Shown: positions 17,801-26,582, counted from the stretch's first letter. The stretch: DNA of 64,000 bases from Paenimyroides ummariense (GCF_900115115.1 NZ_FOVI01000002.1:1-64000), one strand, 5' to 3'. Program-made: numbers and translations. Notes: generated from the sequence alone by a model not told the origin.

Positions 17801-19678
17801 TTATCTTCCCATGTGTATTAATAAAATGGATATATCAGAAGGTGCTACACCACTTATTCGCGATGCTTGAGAAATGGTAATTGGACGAATCTTTTTCAAT
17901 TTTTCTTTCGCTTCAAACGACATTGATTTTATTTTATCATAATCGAAATTTTCAGGAATACGCACATCTTCTAATCTTGTTAATTTATCTGCATTATTTT
18001 TTTCTTTCTCTATATAACCCGAATATTTAACTTGAATAATTGCTTGTGAGATAATTTCTTCGTCTAAATTATTTTCTTCGATATAAGCTTTTACTTTATT
18101 GAACTGCAAAATATCATTATCTTCTAATTGCGGACGAGAAAAAACTTTAAACATTTTATCTGGTTGCTTCATTGGTTCGCTTCCCTTTTCTTCTAAAATT
18201 GGATTTGCTTCTTTCGGTTGAACCGAAGTTTCTTTAAAAAACTGAACAAAATTATTAGAAGTTTCTTGCTTATATTCCATTCTTTTTAATCGATCTTCCT
18301 TAGCCAAACCAATTTCAAATGCTTTTGGTGTTAATCTAAAATCGGCATTATCTTGGCGTAAAAGTGTTCTATATTCTGCACGCGATGTAAACATTCTGTA
18401 TGGTTCTTCTGTACCCTTCGTAATTAAATCGTCGATTAAAACACCAATATATGCTTCATTTCTTTTTAAAATTAAAGGTTCTTTTTCCTGAACTTTTAAC
18501 GCTGCATTTATACCAGCCATTAAACCTTGTGCAGCTGCTTCTTCATAACCGGTTGTACCGTTAATTTGTCCTGCAAAAAACAAACCCTCAACCAACTTAG
18601 TTTCTAAGGTATGTTTTAATTGTGTCGGCGGAAAATAATCGTATTCAATTGCGTATCCCGGACGGAAAAATTTCACATTTTCAAAACCTGCAACAGATCG
18701 TAACGCTTTAAATTGCACATCTTCTGGTAACGATGTAGAGAAACCATTCACATAAACTTCAACAGTATTCCAACCTTCTGGTTCAACAAATAATTGGTGA
18801 CGTTCTTTATCTGCAAAACGATTAATTTTATCTTCGATTGAAGGACAATAACGAGGACCTAAACTTTTAATTCTTCCATTAAACATTGGGGAACGATCAA
18901 AGCCTTCACGAAGAAAATTATGTACTTCTGGCGATGTGTACGTCATATAACACGAACGCTGTTTTGACAATGGTTTTGTTACATCTGAATACGAAAATTT
19001 TTGAGGATTCACATCGCCAGGTTGTTCTTCCATTTTTGAATAATCTAACGAACGACCATCTACACGTGGCGGTGTTCCAGTCTTCATTCTACCCGATTCA
19101 AAGCCTACTTTTATTAAATCTTCGGTAATACCAAACGATGCACTTTCCCCTGCTCTACCACCACCAAATTGTTTATCACCAATATGTATCAATCCATTTA
19201 AAAAAGTTCCATTTGTAAGGATAACCGTATTCGATTTTATCTCGATTCCCAAACTGGTTTTTACACCAACAACCTTATTATTTTCGATCAAAATACCGGA
19301 AATCATTTCTTGGTAAAAATCTAAATTCGGAGTTCCTTCTAACATCAATCTCCATGTTTCAGCAAAAAGCATTCGGTCGCTTTGACAACGTGGCGACCAC
19401 ATCGCCGGACCTTTTGAAACGTTCAACATTTTAAATTGAATTGCAGAATTATCAGATACAATTCCTGAGTATCCACCAAGTGCATCAATCTCTCTAACTA
19501 TTTGTCCTTTTGCAATTCCACCCATTGCAGGGTTACAACTCATTTGGGCAATATTCTGAAGACTCATTGTAACCAACAAAGTTTTCATTCCCATATTAGC
19601 GGCTGCAGCTGCAGCTTCGGAACCAGCATGACCAGCACCAACTACAACTACATCATATTTATCTTGAAATAAACTCAT
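17801..19678 (-). CDS. mnmG: tRNA uridine-5-carboxymethylaminomethyl modification enzyme MnmG (GidA)
   Basis: 625-aa FAD enzyme that, with MnmE, installs the carboxymethylaminomethyl group at wobble U34 of tRNAs. The N-terminal dinucleotide-binding motif is VVVVGAGHAGSEAA, followed by the MnmG signature MSCNPAMGGIAKGQIVREID. GQINGTTGYEEAAAQGL and YRTLLRQDNADFRLT are also diagnostic, and the C-terminal helical domain (YSGYIEKE, then ASRISGVAPSDISILL) binds MnmE/tRNA. Length is typical. gidA adjacent to oriC is a recurrent bacterial arrangement and supports the origin call here. A parS site directly abuts its start codon. Confidence 0.97.
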   Translation of the reverse strand: MSLFQDKYDVVVVGAGHAGSEAAAAAANMGMKTLLVTMSLQNIAQMSCNPAMGGIAKGQIVREIDALGGYSGIVSDNSAIQFKMLNVSKGPAMWSPRCQSDRMLFAETWRLMLEGTPNLDFYQEMISGILIENNKVVGVKTSLGIEIKSNTVILTNGTFLNGLIHIGDKQFGGGRAGESASFGITEDLIKVGFESGRMKTGTPPRVDGRSLDYSKMEEQPGDVNPQKFSYSDVTKPLSKQRSCYMTYTSPEVHNFLREGFDRSPMFNGRIKSLGPRYCPSIEDKINRFADKERHQLFVEPEGWNTVEVYVNGFSTSLPEDVQFKALRSVAGFENVKFFRPGYAIEYDYFPPTQLKHTLETKLVEGLFFAGQINGTTGYEEAAAQGLMAGINAALKVQEKEPLILKRNEAYIGVLIDDLITKGTEEPYRMFTSRAEYRTLLRQDNADFRLTPKAFEIGLAKEDRLKRMEYKQETSNNFVQFFKETSVQPKEANPILEEKGSEPMKQPDKMFKVFSRPQLEDNDILQFNKVKAYIEENNLDEEIISQAIIQVKYSGYIEKEKNNADKLTRLEDVRIPENFDYDKIKSMSFEAKEKLKKIRPITISQASRISGVAPSDISILLIHMGR

Positions 19679-19694
19679 TGTTCCACGTGAAACA
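19679..19694. promoter_or_regulatory. parS: parS site 2 (ParB-binding)
   Basis: TGTTCCACGTGAAACA matches the Bacillus subtilis parS 16-mer exactly. It occupies the bases immediately 5' of the mnmG ATG, so ParB binding could also affect mnmG expression. Confidence 0.93.
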
Positions 19695-19715
19695 TTAAAT
19701 TAGTAATTAAAAAAA

Positions 19716-20135
19716 TTATTGTTCCACGTGGAACATATTAATTTTTTCTTGTTCTTTAGATCGCATTAATAAAGTATCATCTTCGGTTTTATCTTTGTAT
19801 CCACAATAGTGTAAGACACCGTGAGCTAATACACGTAATAATTCATTTTTAAACGATACCTCGTAATCTTTTGCATTATCCTCTACCCTTTCAACAGAAA
19901 TAAAAATATCGCCTGAAATTAAATCGCCAATACAATAATCAAAACTAATAATATCTGTTAATGTATCGTGATTTAAATACTGCATGTTTATATTGTGCAA
20001 ATATTCATCATCGCAAAAAATATAATTAATTTCGCCTGGTTCTTTACCTTCCGATTCAATAACAGCATCGATCCATTGTTCATATTCTAACTCGTTCTCT
20101 AACTGAAAATCGGTTTCGTAATTAAAAATCACCAT
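19716..20135 (-). CDS. ybeY: Endoribonuclease YbeY (rRNA maturation factor)
   Basis: 139-aa metallo-endoribonuclease for 16S rRNA 3'-end maturation and ribosome quality control. The family motif is present as HGVLHYCGYKDKTEDD near residue 108-123. The first two zinc-binding histidines are kept, and the third ligand position is not His (KDK instead of DH), a form I recall as usual in Bacteroidota. FDYCIGDLISGDIFISVERV precedes it. The last codons, encoding MFHVEQ, are themselves a parS site. It flanks the putative oriC and is probably co-transcribed with mnmG. Confidence 0.93.
   Translation of the reverse strand: MVIFNYETDFQLENELEYEQWIDAVIESEGKEPGEINYIFCDDEYLHNINMQYLNHDTLTDIISFDYCIGDLISGDIFISVERVEDNAKDYEVSFKNELLRVLAHGVLHYCGYKDKTEDDTLLMRSKEQEKINMFHVEQ
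19720..19735. promoter_or_regulatory. parS: parS site 3 inside the ybeY coding end
   Basis: TGTTCCACGTGGAACA is a perfectly palindromic parS. It lies within the ybeY reading frame and specifies its C-terminal FHVEQ residues. It is 26 bases from parS site 2. Confidence 0.9.
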
Positions 20136-20530
20136 AATTAAGCTTTAAAATACTTGCAAAGGTACAACGAAACTAAAAAAAGTTATATAAGATTATATTA
20201 AAATATATAAATATTTGATATTCAATAATTTAAATATAAATAAAGTAAATTAATTGTTATTTAGATATTACCAAATTGAAATAAAACAGTTTTCATTGTT
20301 AACAACATATTATTATTAAATAATTAAATTTTAAAATTTTAAAAAAAGATTTCTTCTTTATAATGCTTGTTAATATGTGGAATAAGTTTTTGGTAAAATG
20401 TTTTAAATTGTTACTTATTAAAAGTTGTTAACAATAACTTAATATAGCAATTTACTTAATATCAATGTATTTAAAAATTTGTGTTGATATATTGTTTCTA
20501 TAACTAACAAAAAATACTAAAAAGTTTAGT

Positions 20531-20539
20531 TGTGAATAA
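20531..20539 (-). promoter_or_regulatory. DnaA box
   Basis: TGTGAATAA on plus is TTATTCACA on minus, an exact match to the DnaA box consensus TTATnCACA. Confidence 0.75.
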
Positions 20540-20601
20540 GTGTTTATAAGTTGGTTAAAAGTGTGAATGTAACCGTTAATTATTTTCAATAAAAACTACA
20601 C

Positions 20602-20610
20602 TTATTCACA
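20602..20610 (+). promoter_or_regulatory. DnaA box
   Basis: Exact TTATTCACA on the plus strand, facing the box at 20531. Confidence 0.75.
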
Positions 20611-20665
20611 AGAATAAACCTCCATAACAAAATTTTAAGATTATTTTATTATTAGTTGTTTAAAG

Positions 20666-20674
20666 TTATTCACA
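20666..20674 (+). promoter_or_regulatory. DnaA box
   Basis: Exact TTATTCACA, followed one base later by the near-match TTATTAACA at 20676-20684, giving a closely spaced pair. Confidence 0.75.
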
Positions 20675-20719
20675 CTTATTAACACAGGTTATTAATATCT
20701 AAAATAAGGTTATAAACAG

Positions 20720-20727
20720 TATATTTG
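20720..20727 (+). promoter_or_regulatory. -7 box (TATATTTG) of the gene flanking oriC
   Basis: Matches TAnnTTTG and ends 19 bases before the ATG at 20747, implying a very short leader. The -33 element is not clear. Confidence 0.5.
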
Positions 20728-20746
20728 CTTTACTTAAAAAAAAACA

Positions 20747-21346
20747 ATGAAAAACATAGTATTAGTACTTGCAATGGCTGTTACAGGCTTGGTACACGGA
20801 CAAAAAATGAAGGTTGCTTCGGGAAATTTCGATTTTTTAAAAGATCAAAAAGAAATAAACCTGCAAATGGATTATTCGGATATTAAATTCTGCAAAGAAA
20901 ATATGAACGAAGAAGCTTATATTTTAAAAAGAGAAAAAGATATTTTGAAAGAAGGCAAAAATGAAACGGAAGTTGAAGCTTGGATTGCCGATTGGGAACA
21001 TTCTAAAAAAACAACTTTTGTAGATAAGTTTTTAGCTTCAATGAACAAAAACACTTCAATTGTAACTTCTACAAACAATACGCAGGCAAAATATACTTTA
21101 ACGGTTAAAACGGTATGGATTTATCCGGGTTGGTATGCAGGTGTTATGGCACAGCCATCAAAAGTTACTACAATTTTAATTTTTACCGAAACAAATAATC
21201 CTGATACAGTTTTATTGAAAATTGATAGTAAAGAAGCACCTGGAGATAATTTTGTTGGTGTACCTAATAATAACGATAGAATTGCCGAAGGATACGCTAA
21301 AACAGCTAAAACATTAGCTAAGAAAATAGAAAAAGAAATAAAATAG
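20747..21346 (+). CDS. Secreted protein of unknown function
   Basis: 199-aa protein with a cleavable signal peptide (MKNIVLVLAMAVTGLVHGQ). The mature part has a charged N-terminal half (EINLQMDYSDIKFCKENMNEEAY) and a central beta-rich segment (AKYTLTVKTVWIYPGWYAGVM) suggesting a small envelope domain. The C-terminus is Lys-rich and helical. I do not recognise a named family. It is transcribed away from the putative oriC and ends at a strong terminator, so it is probably monocistronic. Confidence 0.8.
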   Translation: MKNIVLVLAMAVTGLVHGQKMKVASGNFDFLKDQKEINLQMDYSDIKFCKENMNEEAYILKREKDILKEGKNETEVEAWIADWEHSKKTTFVDKFLASMNKNTSIVTSTNNTQAKYTLTVKTVWIYPGWYAGVMAQPSKVTTILIFTETNNPDTVLLKIDSKEAPGDNFVGVPNNNDRIAEGYAKTAKTLAKKIEKEIK

Positions 21347-21347
21347 A

Positions 21348-21375
21348 AAAAGGATTCCTTAATTGGAATCCTTTT
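21348..21375. terminator. Bidirectional terminator
   Basis: AAAAGGATTCC and GGAATCCTTTT form a hairpin with A- and T-runs between two converging genes. Confidence 0.9.
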
Positions 21376-22606
21376 TTGTTTCGCGAATCATGTACGCCAT
21401 ATTTTTTATAATGTTATGATGTTTTGCTACAAACGTATTTTCTTTATTCCACACATAACCGGCTAAAACAGCACAAATTTTTCGTTTAACATCAGGGTTT
21501 TCGGGTTGATGGTAAAACAATTCTTGTAAATTGCCGGTATACCATTCTTTAACATACGTGGTAAAAACATCGATACCGTATTTCATGTATTCGGTATATT
21601 CTTTCTCCCAATTAACATCTTCCCCATTAATTTGTTTTAAAGCCAATTTTGCAGCTAAAATACCCGATTCGGTAGCAAAACATACACCCGAAGAAAATAC
21701 AGGATCTAAAAATTCGGTACTGTTTCCTGTTAAGGCATATCCTTCACCGTAAAATTGAGAAACCGCTACAGAATAATTTTTTAAATGGATCGGATCAAAT
21801 TCAAAAGGAAGTTTATCGAATCGTTTTACATAAAAATCAGAAAGTTTTATGGCATTTTTAATAGCTTCTTCAGGATTTCCTGTAGCCGATAATTTATCGA
21901 TATAATCAGTAGGACCTACAATTCCAATGCTGGTATTTCCGTTAGAAAAAGGAATAACCCACAACCAAACTTCGGTTTCAATAATATCAAACGAAATCTG
22001 AGTTCCCTCTACTCCATCTGGTCGGTTTATATCTTTAACATGCGTAAAAATTGCCGAGTGCGGATCTAATTTAGAAGGAGATTCTAACTTTAAAATACGC
22101 GGTAATACACGCCCGTAACCACTGCAGTCAATTACAAATTTTGCATGTATCTGCGAAACTTTTCCGTTTTTATCTTTAATGGTAGTTACAGAATCTGTTC
22201 CGTAAAATTCTACATTGGTAACTTCGGTTTCAAAAGCAATATCAACTCCTTTACGTTGCAATTCATCGGTCATGGCTTTATCAAAATCGGCACGCGGAAT
22301 CTGCCACGTCCAATCCCATCCTTCACCAAATTTATTGCTAAAATCAAAAATACAAATTTCTTTACCTCTAATAAAACGAGCTCCGGGCTTCTTTTCAAAT
22401 CCGTAAGAATCAAGTGCTTCAAACAATCCGGCTTCATAAAAATGATCCATAACACGCGGTATCAAACTCTCGCCCACTACAATTCTCGGGAACTTTTGTT
22501 TTTCTACAACCTTAATCTTTGCACCCTGTTTTTGCAGATATCCCGCAGCAACACTTCCACTTGGACCTGCACCAATAATTAGGATATCAACATTTTCTGC
22601 TTTCAT
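21359..22606 (-). CDS. Flavin-dependent oxidoreductase, halogenase-like
   Basis: 415-aa FAD enzyme at the edge of the flexirubin cluster. It has the dinucleotide-binding motif IIGAGPSGSVAAGYL (10-24), VVGESLIPR (43-51) and WLWVIP at 214-219, which fits the WxWxIP signature of flavin-dependent halogenases. By eye K73, five residues before F78, aligns with the catalytic lysine of tryptophan halogenases (K79 in PrnA), but geranylgeranyl-reductase-like relatives can look similar. Flexirubins are often chlorinated or otherwise modified on the aryl ring, so ring halogenation or hydroxylation are the leading roles. It is divergently transcribed from the ammonia-lyase gene over a 102-bp intergenic region. 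Confidence 0.78.
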   Translation of the reverse strand: MKAENVDILIIGAGPSGSVAAGYLQKQGAKIKVVEKQKFPRIVVGESLIPRVMDHFYEAGLFEALDSYGFEKKPGARFIRGKEICIFDFSNKFGEGWDWTWQIPRADFDKAMTDELQRKGVDIAFETEVTNVEFYGTDSVTTIKDKNGKVSQIHAKFVIDCSGYGRVLPRILKLESPSKLDPHSAIFTHVKDINRPDGVEGTQISFDIIETEVWLWVIPFSNGNTSIGIVGPTDYIDKLSATGNPEEAIKNAIKLSDFYVKRFDKLPFEFDPIHLKNYSVAVSQFYGEGYALTGNSTEFLDPVFSSGVCFATESGILAAKLALKQINGEDVNWEKEYTEYMKYGIDVFTTYVKEWYTGNLQELFYHQPENPDVKRKICAVLAGYVWNKENTFVAKHHNIIKNMAYMIRETKKDSN

Positions 22607-22708
22607 AGTAAAAAAGATAGTTTAATATTATATTTTTGCCATTGTAAAATGATGGTTCAAAATTACGAGAAATCAGTCATTTAATACATTTTAATCAAAC
22701 AATTTTTA
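22607..22708. promoter_or_regulatory. Divergent promoter region of the flexirubin cluster
   Basis: The plus strand carries TATTTTTG at 22631-22638 (71 bases before the ammonia-lyase ATG). The minus strand carries TAATTTTG at 22665-22658 (52 bases before the oxidoreductase ATG). Both match TAnnTTTG, and the two transcripts would overlap at their starts, which suggests shared control. -33 boxes are weak. Confidence 0.5.
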
Positions 22709-24226
22709 ATGAAAGTTATTCGTGATTATTTAACAATAAATGATTTTGCTTCGGTTATTTTTAATAATGAAGCCATTACATTAGACGATTTACTTGTAAA
22801 CCGTGTGGAAAAAAGTTTTAATTTTTTAAAATCGTTTTCGGCAAACAAAGTCATTTACGGTGTAAATACAGGTTTTGGTCCTATGGCGCAATACCGTATT
22901 CAGCCAGAAGATCAGTTGCAGTTACAATACAATTTAATTCGCAGCCATTCATCGGGTACAGGCAATCCGTTGTCACCTATCCATGTAAAAGCCGCAATTT
23001 TAGCGCGATTAAATACGCTGGCATTAGGAAAATCGGGTGTAAATATGACTGTGATTTCTTTAATGAAAGAATTGATAAACCGTAACATTACGCCTTTAAT
23101 TTTTGCTCATGGAGGTGTTGGTGCAAGTGGCGATTTGGTTCAGCTGGCGCATTTAGCATTGATACTTATTGGCGAAGGCGAAGTTTTTTATAAAGGCGAA
23201 CGCAGATCAACCCAAGAAGTTTTTAAGATGGAAGGTTTGCAACCGATTGATGTTAAAATTCGCGAAGGATTGGCATTGATGAACGGAACATCGGTAATGA
23301 CAGGAATTGGTATTGTAAATGCGTTATTGACTGATAAATTGGTCGATTTTTCATTACAGGCATCTTGTATGATTAATGAAATCGTGCAGGCTTATGACGA
23401 TCATTTGTCGCAAGAATTGAACAACACAAAATTACATAACGGACAGCAAGTTGTTGCCCAAAAAATGCGCAATCATTTAACCGATAGTAAATTAACACGT
23501 AACCGTCAGGAACATTTGTACAGCGGAGAAAATACCGAAGAAATTTTTAAAGAAAAAGTTCAGGAATATTATTCCATTCGTTGTGTACCGCAGATTTTAG
23601 GTCCAATTTACGATACCGTTTTATCGGTTAAAGATATTTTAGAAAAAGAAATAAATTCGGTAAACGACAATCCGGTGATCGATGTGGAAACTGAACAGGT
23701 TTACCACGGTGGGAATTTCCATGGCGACTATGTATCGTTAGAAATGGATAAATTAAAGTTGGTTGTTACAAAAATTTCCATGTTGGCAGAACGCCAGTTA
23801 AATTATTTGTTAAATTCAAAAATTAACGAAATACTGCCGCCATTTGTCAATCTGGGTAAATTAGGATTCAATTTTGGTATGCAAGGCGTACAGTTTACGG
23901 CAACATCAACCACGGCAGAAAATCAGGCATTATCAACATCAATGTACATTCACAGCATTCCGAACAATAACGATAATCAGGATATTGTAAGTATGGGAAC
24001 CAATGCAGCCGTTATGTGCAGCAACGTGATCGAAAATACGTTTGAAGTGTTGGCAATTGAACTTATTACGATTATTCAGGCTATTGATGCGTTGAATTAT
24101 CAAGATAAATTAAGCAGTTCGTCAAAGAAACTATATGAAGAAATTAGAAACATTGTACCCGTTTTTGCAGAAGATATGGTAATGTATCCTTATGTTAACA
24201 AGGTTAAGGAATTTTTAAAAAAATAG
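22709..24226 (+). CDS. tal: Tyrosine ammonia-lyase (HAL/PAL family)
   Basis: 505-aa MIO-dependent aromatic amino acid lyase. The Ala-Ser-Gly triad that forms the MIO cofactor is A139-S140-G141 in GGVGASGDLVQLAHLAL, and catalytic Tyr50 lies in VIYGVNTGFGPMAQYR. The selectivity positions read R-S79-H80, as in the characterised Flavobacterium johnsoniae tyrosine ammonia-lyase, which the whole chain resembles closely from memory. It deaminates tyrosine to 4-hydroxycinnamate, the starter of the aryl polyene part of flexirubin. First gene of the plus-strand operon; fabG follows 7 bases after its stop. Confidence 0.92.
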   Translation: MKVIRDYLTINDFASVIFNNEAITLDDLLVNRVEKSFNFLKSFSANKVIYGVNTGFGPMAQYRIQPEDQLQLQYNLIRSHSSGTGNPLSPIHVKAAILARLNTLALGKSGVNMTVISLMKELINRNITPLIFAHGGVGASGDLVQLAHLALILIGEGEVFYKGERRSTQEVFKMEGLQPIDVKIREGLALMNGTSVMTGIGIVNALLTDKLVDFSLQASCMINEIVQAYDDHLSQELNNTKLHNGQQVVAQKMRNHLTDSKLTRNRQEHLYSGENTEEIFKEKVQEYYSIRCVPQILGPIYDTVLSVKDILEKEINSVNDNPVIDVETEQVYHGGNFHGDYVSLEMDKLKLVVTKISMLAERQLNYLLNSKINEILPPFVNLGKLGFNFGMQGVQFTATSTTAENQALSTSMYIHSIPNNNDNQDIVSMGTNAAVMCSNVIENTFEVLAIELITIIQAIDALNYQDKLSSSSKKLYEEIRNIVPVFAEDMVMYPYVNKVKEFLKK

Positions 24227-24233
24227 GCAGCAA

Positions 24234-24968
24234 ATGAAGAAATGTGCTTTAGTTACAGGCGGATCTCGTGGAATTGGAAAAGCCATCTGCTTAAAATTGG
24301 CAAAGGATTTGCAGTACCATGTTTTGATAAATTATCAATCGAACGAAGCAGCTGCGTTAGAAACCAAACAATTGATTGAAAACGAAGGCGGATCGGCAGA
24401 AATAATTAGGTTTAATGTGGCGAGTTTAGAAGAAACTCAGGCTGCATTGAATTCTTGGAAAGAAACCAATCCTGAAGCTATTGTAGAAGTAATTGTGAAC
24501 AATGCAGGCATTACACGCGACGGTTTGTTTATGTGGATGCAGCCAAACGATTGGAAAACCGTAATTGATACCAGCTTGAACGGTTTTTATAATGTTACCA
24601 ATTTCTTTATTCAGGAAATGTTGCGTAGCAAATACGGTAGAATTATTAATATGGTTTCGGTTTCGGGTGTAAAAGGAACGCCGGGTCAAACCAATTATTC
24701 GGCTGCAAAAGGTGCGTTAGTAGCAGCTACAAAAGCATTAGCGCAAGAAGTAGCCAAACGCAAAATTACAGTAAATGCTGTTGCTCCGGGGTTTATTAAA
24801 ACCGATATGACTGCAGATTTAGACGAAAAAGAACTAACAAAAATGATACCTGCCAACCGTTTTGGCGAAGCAGAAGAAGTAGCAGATTTAGTTGCTTTTC
24901 TGGCTTCAAAAAAATCAGGTTACATAACAGGTGAAATTATAAATATAAACGGAGGAATTTATTCATAA
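24234..24968 (+). CDS. 3-oxoacyl-ACP reductase (FabG-like) of the flexirubin cluster
   Basis: 244-aa short-chain dehydrogenase. The NADPH motif is TGGSRGIGKAIC at the N-terminus, then VNNAGITRDGLF. The catalytic set is Ser (MVSVSGVKG) with Tyr/Lys in YSAAKGAL. It ends with the FabG-type GEIININGGIYS. It should reduce the beta-keto groups during polyene elongation. Its stop overlaps the next KS start by one base, so translation is likely coupled. A housekeeping fabG is expected elsewhere; cluster position argues for a pigment-specific copy. Confidence 0.92.
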   Translation: MKKCALVTGGSRGIGKAICLKLAKDLQYHVLINYQSNEAAALETKQLIENEGGSAEIIRFNVASLEETQAALNSWKETNPEAIVEVIVNNAGITRDGLFMWMQPNDWKTVIDTSLNGFYNVTNFFIQEMLRSKYGRIINMVSVSGVKGTPGQTNYSAAKGALVAATKALAQEVAKRKITVNAVAPGFIKTDMTADLDEKELTKMIPANRFGEAEEVADLVAFLASKKSGYITGEIININGGIYS

Positions 24969-26191
24969 TGAATAACAGAGTGGTGATAACCGGTATGGGA
25001 ATTTATTCGTGCATCGGTACCAATTTACAAGAAGTTAAACAATCGTTATACGAAGGAAAATCGGGTATTGTGTTCGATGAAGAACGCAAAGAATACGGTT
25101 TTCGTTCGGCATTAACAGGTAAAGTTCCAACGCCCGATTTAAAGCCATTTTTAAGTCGCAGACAGCGTATTACCATTGGCGAAGAAACCGAATATGCCTA
25201 TGTAGCAACCATGGAAGCTTTACAAAATGCTGGTATTTCTTTAGACGATTTCAATAAGCGTGAAATTGGTTTGATCTATGGAAACGACAGTGTTTCAAAA
25301 GCCATTATTGAAGCTACTGATATTGTTCGTGAAAAGAAAGATACCGCTTTAATAGGTTCCGGAGCTATTTTTAAGTCGATGAATTCTACAGTAACCATGA
25401 ATTTATCAACTATTTTTAACATTACCGGCATTAACATGACCATTAGTGCAGCTTGTGCCAGCGGATCTCATGCCATTGGTTTGGGATACATGATGATTAA
25501 AAACGGATTACAAGATTTGGTCATCTGTGGTGGTGCACAGGAAATCAACAAATACGGAATGGCAAGTTTCGATGGTTTGGGTGTTTTTTCGCCTCGTGAG
25601 AATGAACCTGCAAAAGCATGCCGCCCGTTCGATGCTGCTCGCGATGGATTGGTTCCAAGCGGCGGAGGTGCTACAATTATTATTGAAAGTTTAGATAGCG
25701 CTTTGGCTCGCGGTGCAAACATTATTGCAGAAATTGTAGGCTACGGATTTTCATCAAACGGCGGACATATTTCAACTCCGAATGTCGATGGTCCTGCAAC
25801 AGCTATGCGCAAAGCCTTACAACAAGCAGGTTTAAACGCAGCCGATATTCAATACATCAACGCACATGCAACATCAACACCCGTTGGTGATGCAAATGAA
25901 GCACAAGCAATCGATGAAGTTTTTGGAGCAACAAAACCGTATGTTTCAAGCACCAAATCAATGACGGGTCATGAATGCTGGATGGCAGGTGCAAGCGAGA
26001 TTATTTATTCTACCATTATGATGAATGAAGGATTTATCGCACCAAATATAAACTATGAAACACCCGATGAACATTCGGCAAAGCTGAATATTGCCACCAA
26101 AACAATTAATAAAGATTTTGACGTATATTTGTCGAATTCTTTCGGATTTGGAGGAACAAATTCGGCAGTAATCGTTAAAAAATATAAATAA
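24968..26191 (+). CDS. Beta-ketoacyl-ACP synthase, active KS (polyene elongation)
   Basis: 407-aa FabF-type ketosynthase. The catalytic triad is visible as C163 (SAACASGSHAIG), H300 (INAHATSTPVGD) and H335 (TGHECWMAGASE). Length and motifs are complete, so it should condense malonyl-ACP with the growing aryl polyene chain. It overlaps fabG and is followed after 134 bases by an ACP gene. Closest role by context: the aryl polyene KS of flexirubin clusters. Confidence 0.92.
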   Translation: MNNRVVITGMGIYSCIGTNLQEVKQSLYEGKSGIVFDEERKEYGFRSALTGKVPTPDLKPFLSRRQRITIGEETEYAYVATMEALQNAGISLDDFNKREIGLIYGNDSVSKAIIEATDIVREKKDTALIGSGAIFKSMNSTVTMNLSTIFNITGINMTISAACASGSHAIGLGYMMIKNGLQDLVICGGAQEINKYGMASFDGLGVFSPRENEPAKACRPFDAARDGLVPSGGGATIIIESLDSALARGANIIAEIVGYGFSSNGGHISTPNVDGPATAMRKALQQAGLNAADIQYINAHATSTPVGDANEAQAIDEVFGATKPYVSSTKSMTGHECWMAGASEIIYSTIMMNEGFIAPNINYETPDEHSAKLNIATKTINKDFDVYLSNSFGFGGTNSAVIVKKYK

Positions 26192-26325
26192 ATATTTTAC
26201 CACATAGAAACAATATTTTTTTAGTGTGCGTACATAGTTGTAAAAATTTAAGGTTTTGAAATTAAGTACTTAAAGCTATAAGATTTCTATGTATCTATGT
26301 TGTAAATAAATAATAAAACACACAA
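26192..26325. repeat. Small inverted repeat element between KS and ACP genes
   Basis: ACATAGAAA (26202-26210) pairs with TTTCTATGT (26284-26292) across a 73-base AT-rich spacer, inside otherwise densely packed operon DNA. CCACATAGAAACA-type sequences are, from memory, a dispersed intergenic repeat in Flavobacteria. No gene is seen. Confidence 0.4.
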
Positions 26326-26580
26326 ATGAAGATTGAGGAGATCATCGATAAAGTAAACGAAATTTTAGTTGAAGAATTCGAAGTTGATGCAGAGGTAATC
26401 GAAGCCGATAAAAATTTAAAACAAACTTTAGATTTAGACAGCTTGGATTATGTGGATTTGGTTGTAATAATCGAATCAAATTTTGGCGTGAAATTAGTCG
26501 AAGCCGATTTTGTAGGAATGATAACTTTTCAAGATTTCTACAACATCATCAACAATAAAATAGCTGCTAAAAACGCTTAA
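26326..26580 (+). CDS. Acyl carrier protein 1 (flexirubin cluster)
   Basis: 84-aa ACP with the phosphopantetheine attachment serine in DLDSLDYVDLVV near residue 38-49. Four-helix length is typical. It probably carries the 4-hydroxycinnamoyl starter and polyene intermediates for the neighbouring ketosynthases. An acyltransferase gene follows directly, 2 bases after the stop, implying that the acyltransferase uses its acyl-ACP product. Confidence 0.92.
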   Translation: MKIEEIIDKVNEILVEEFEVDAEVIEADKNLKQTLDLDSLDYVDLVVIIESNFGVKLVEADFVGMITFQDFYNIINNKIAAKNA

Positions 26581-26582
26581 AA

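Larger units (their letters stand above)
20136..20746. other. oriC: Putative chromosomal replication origin (oriC)
   Basis: A 611-bp gene-free, extremely AT-rich stretch. The half nearer ybeY (20161-20350) is almost pure A/T and could be the unwinding element. The other half holds three exact DnaA boxes TTATTCACA (20531-20539 minus, 20602-20610 plus, 20666-20674 plus) and a one-mismatch TTATTAACA at 20676-20684. Two GTTAACAA-type palindromes lie near 20297 and 20425. Three parS sites lie within 2.4 kb, mnmG and ybeY are adjacent, and transcription diverges from this region. dnaA itself is not in the window. Inference is strong but unmeasured. Confidence 0.82.
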
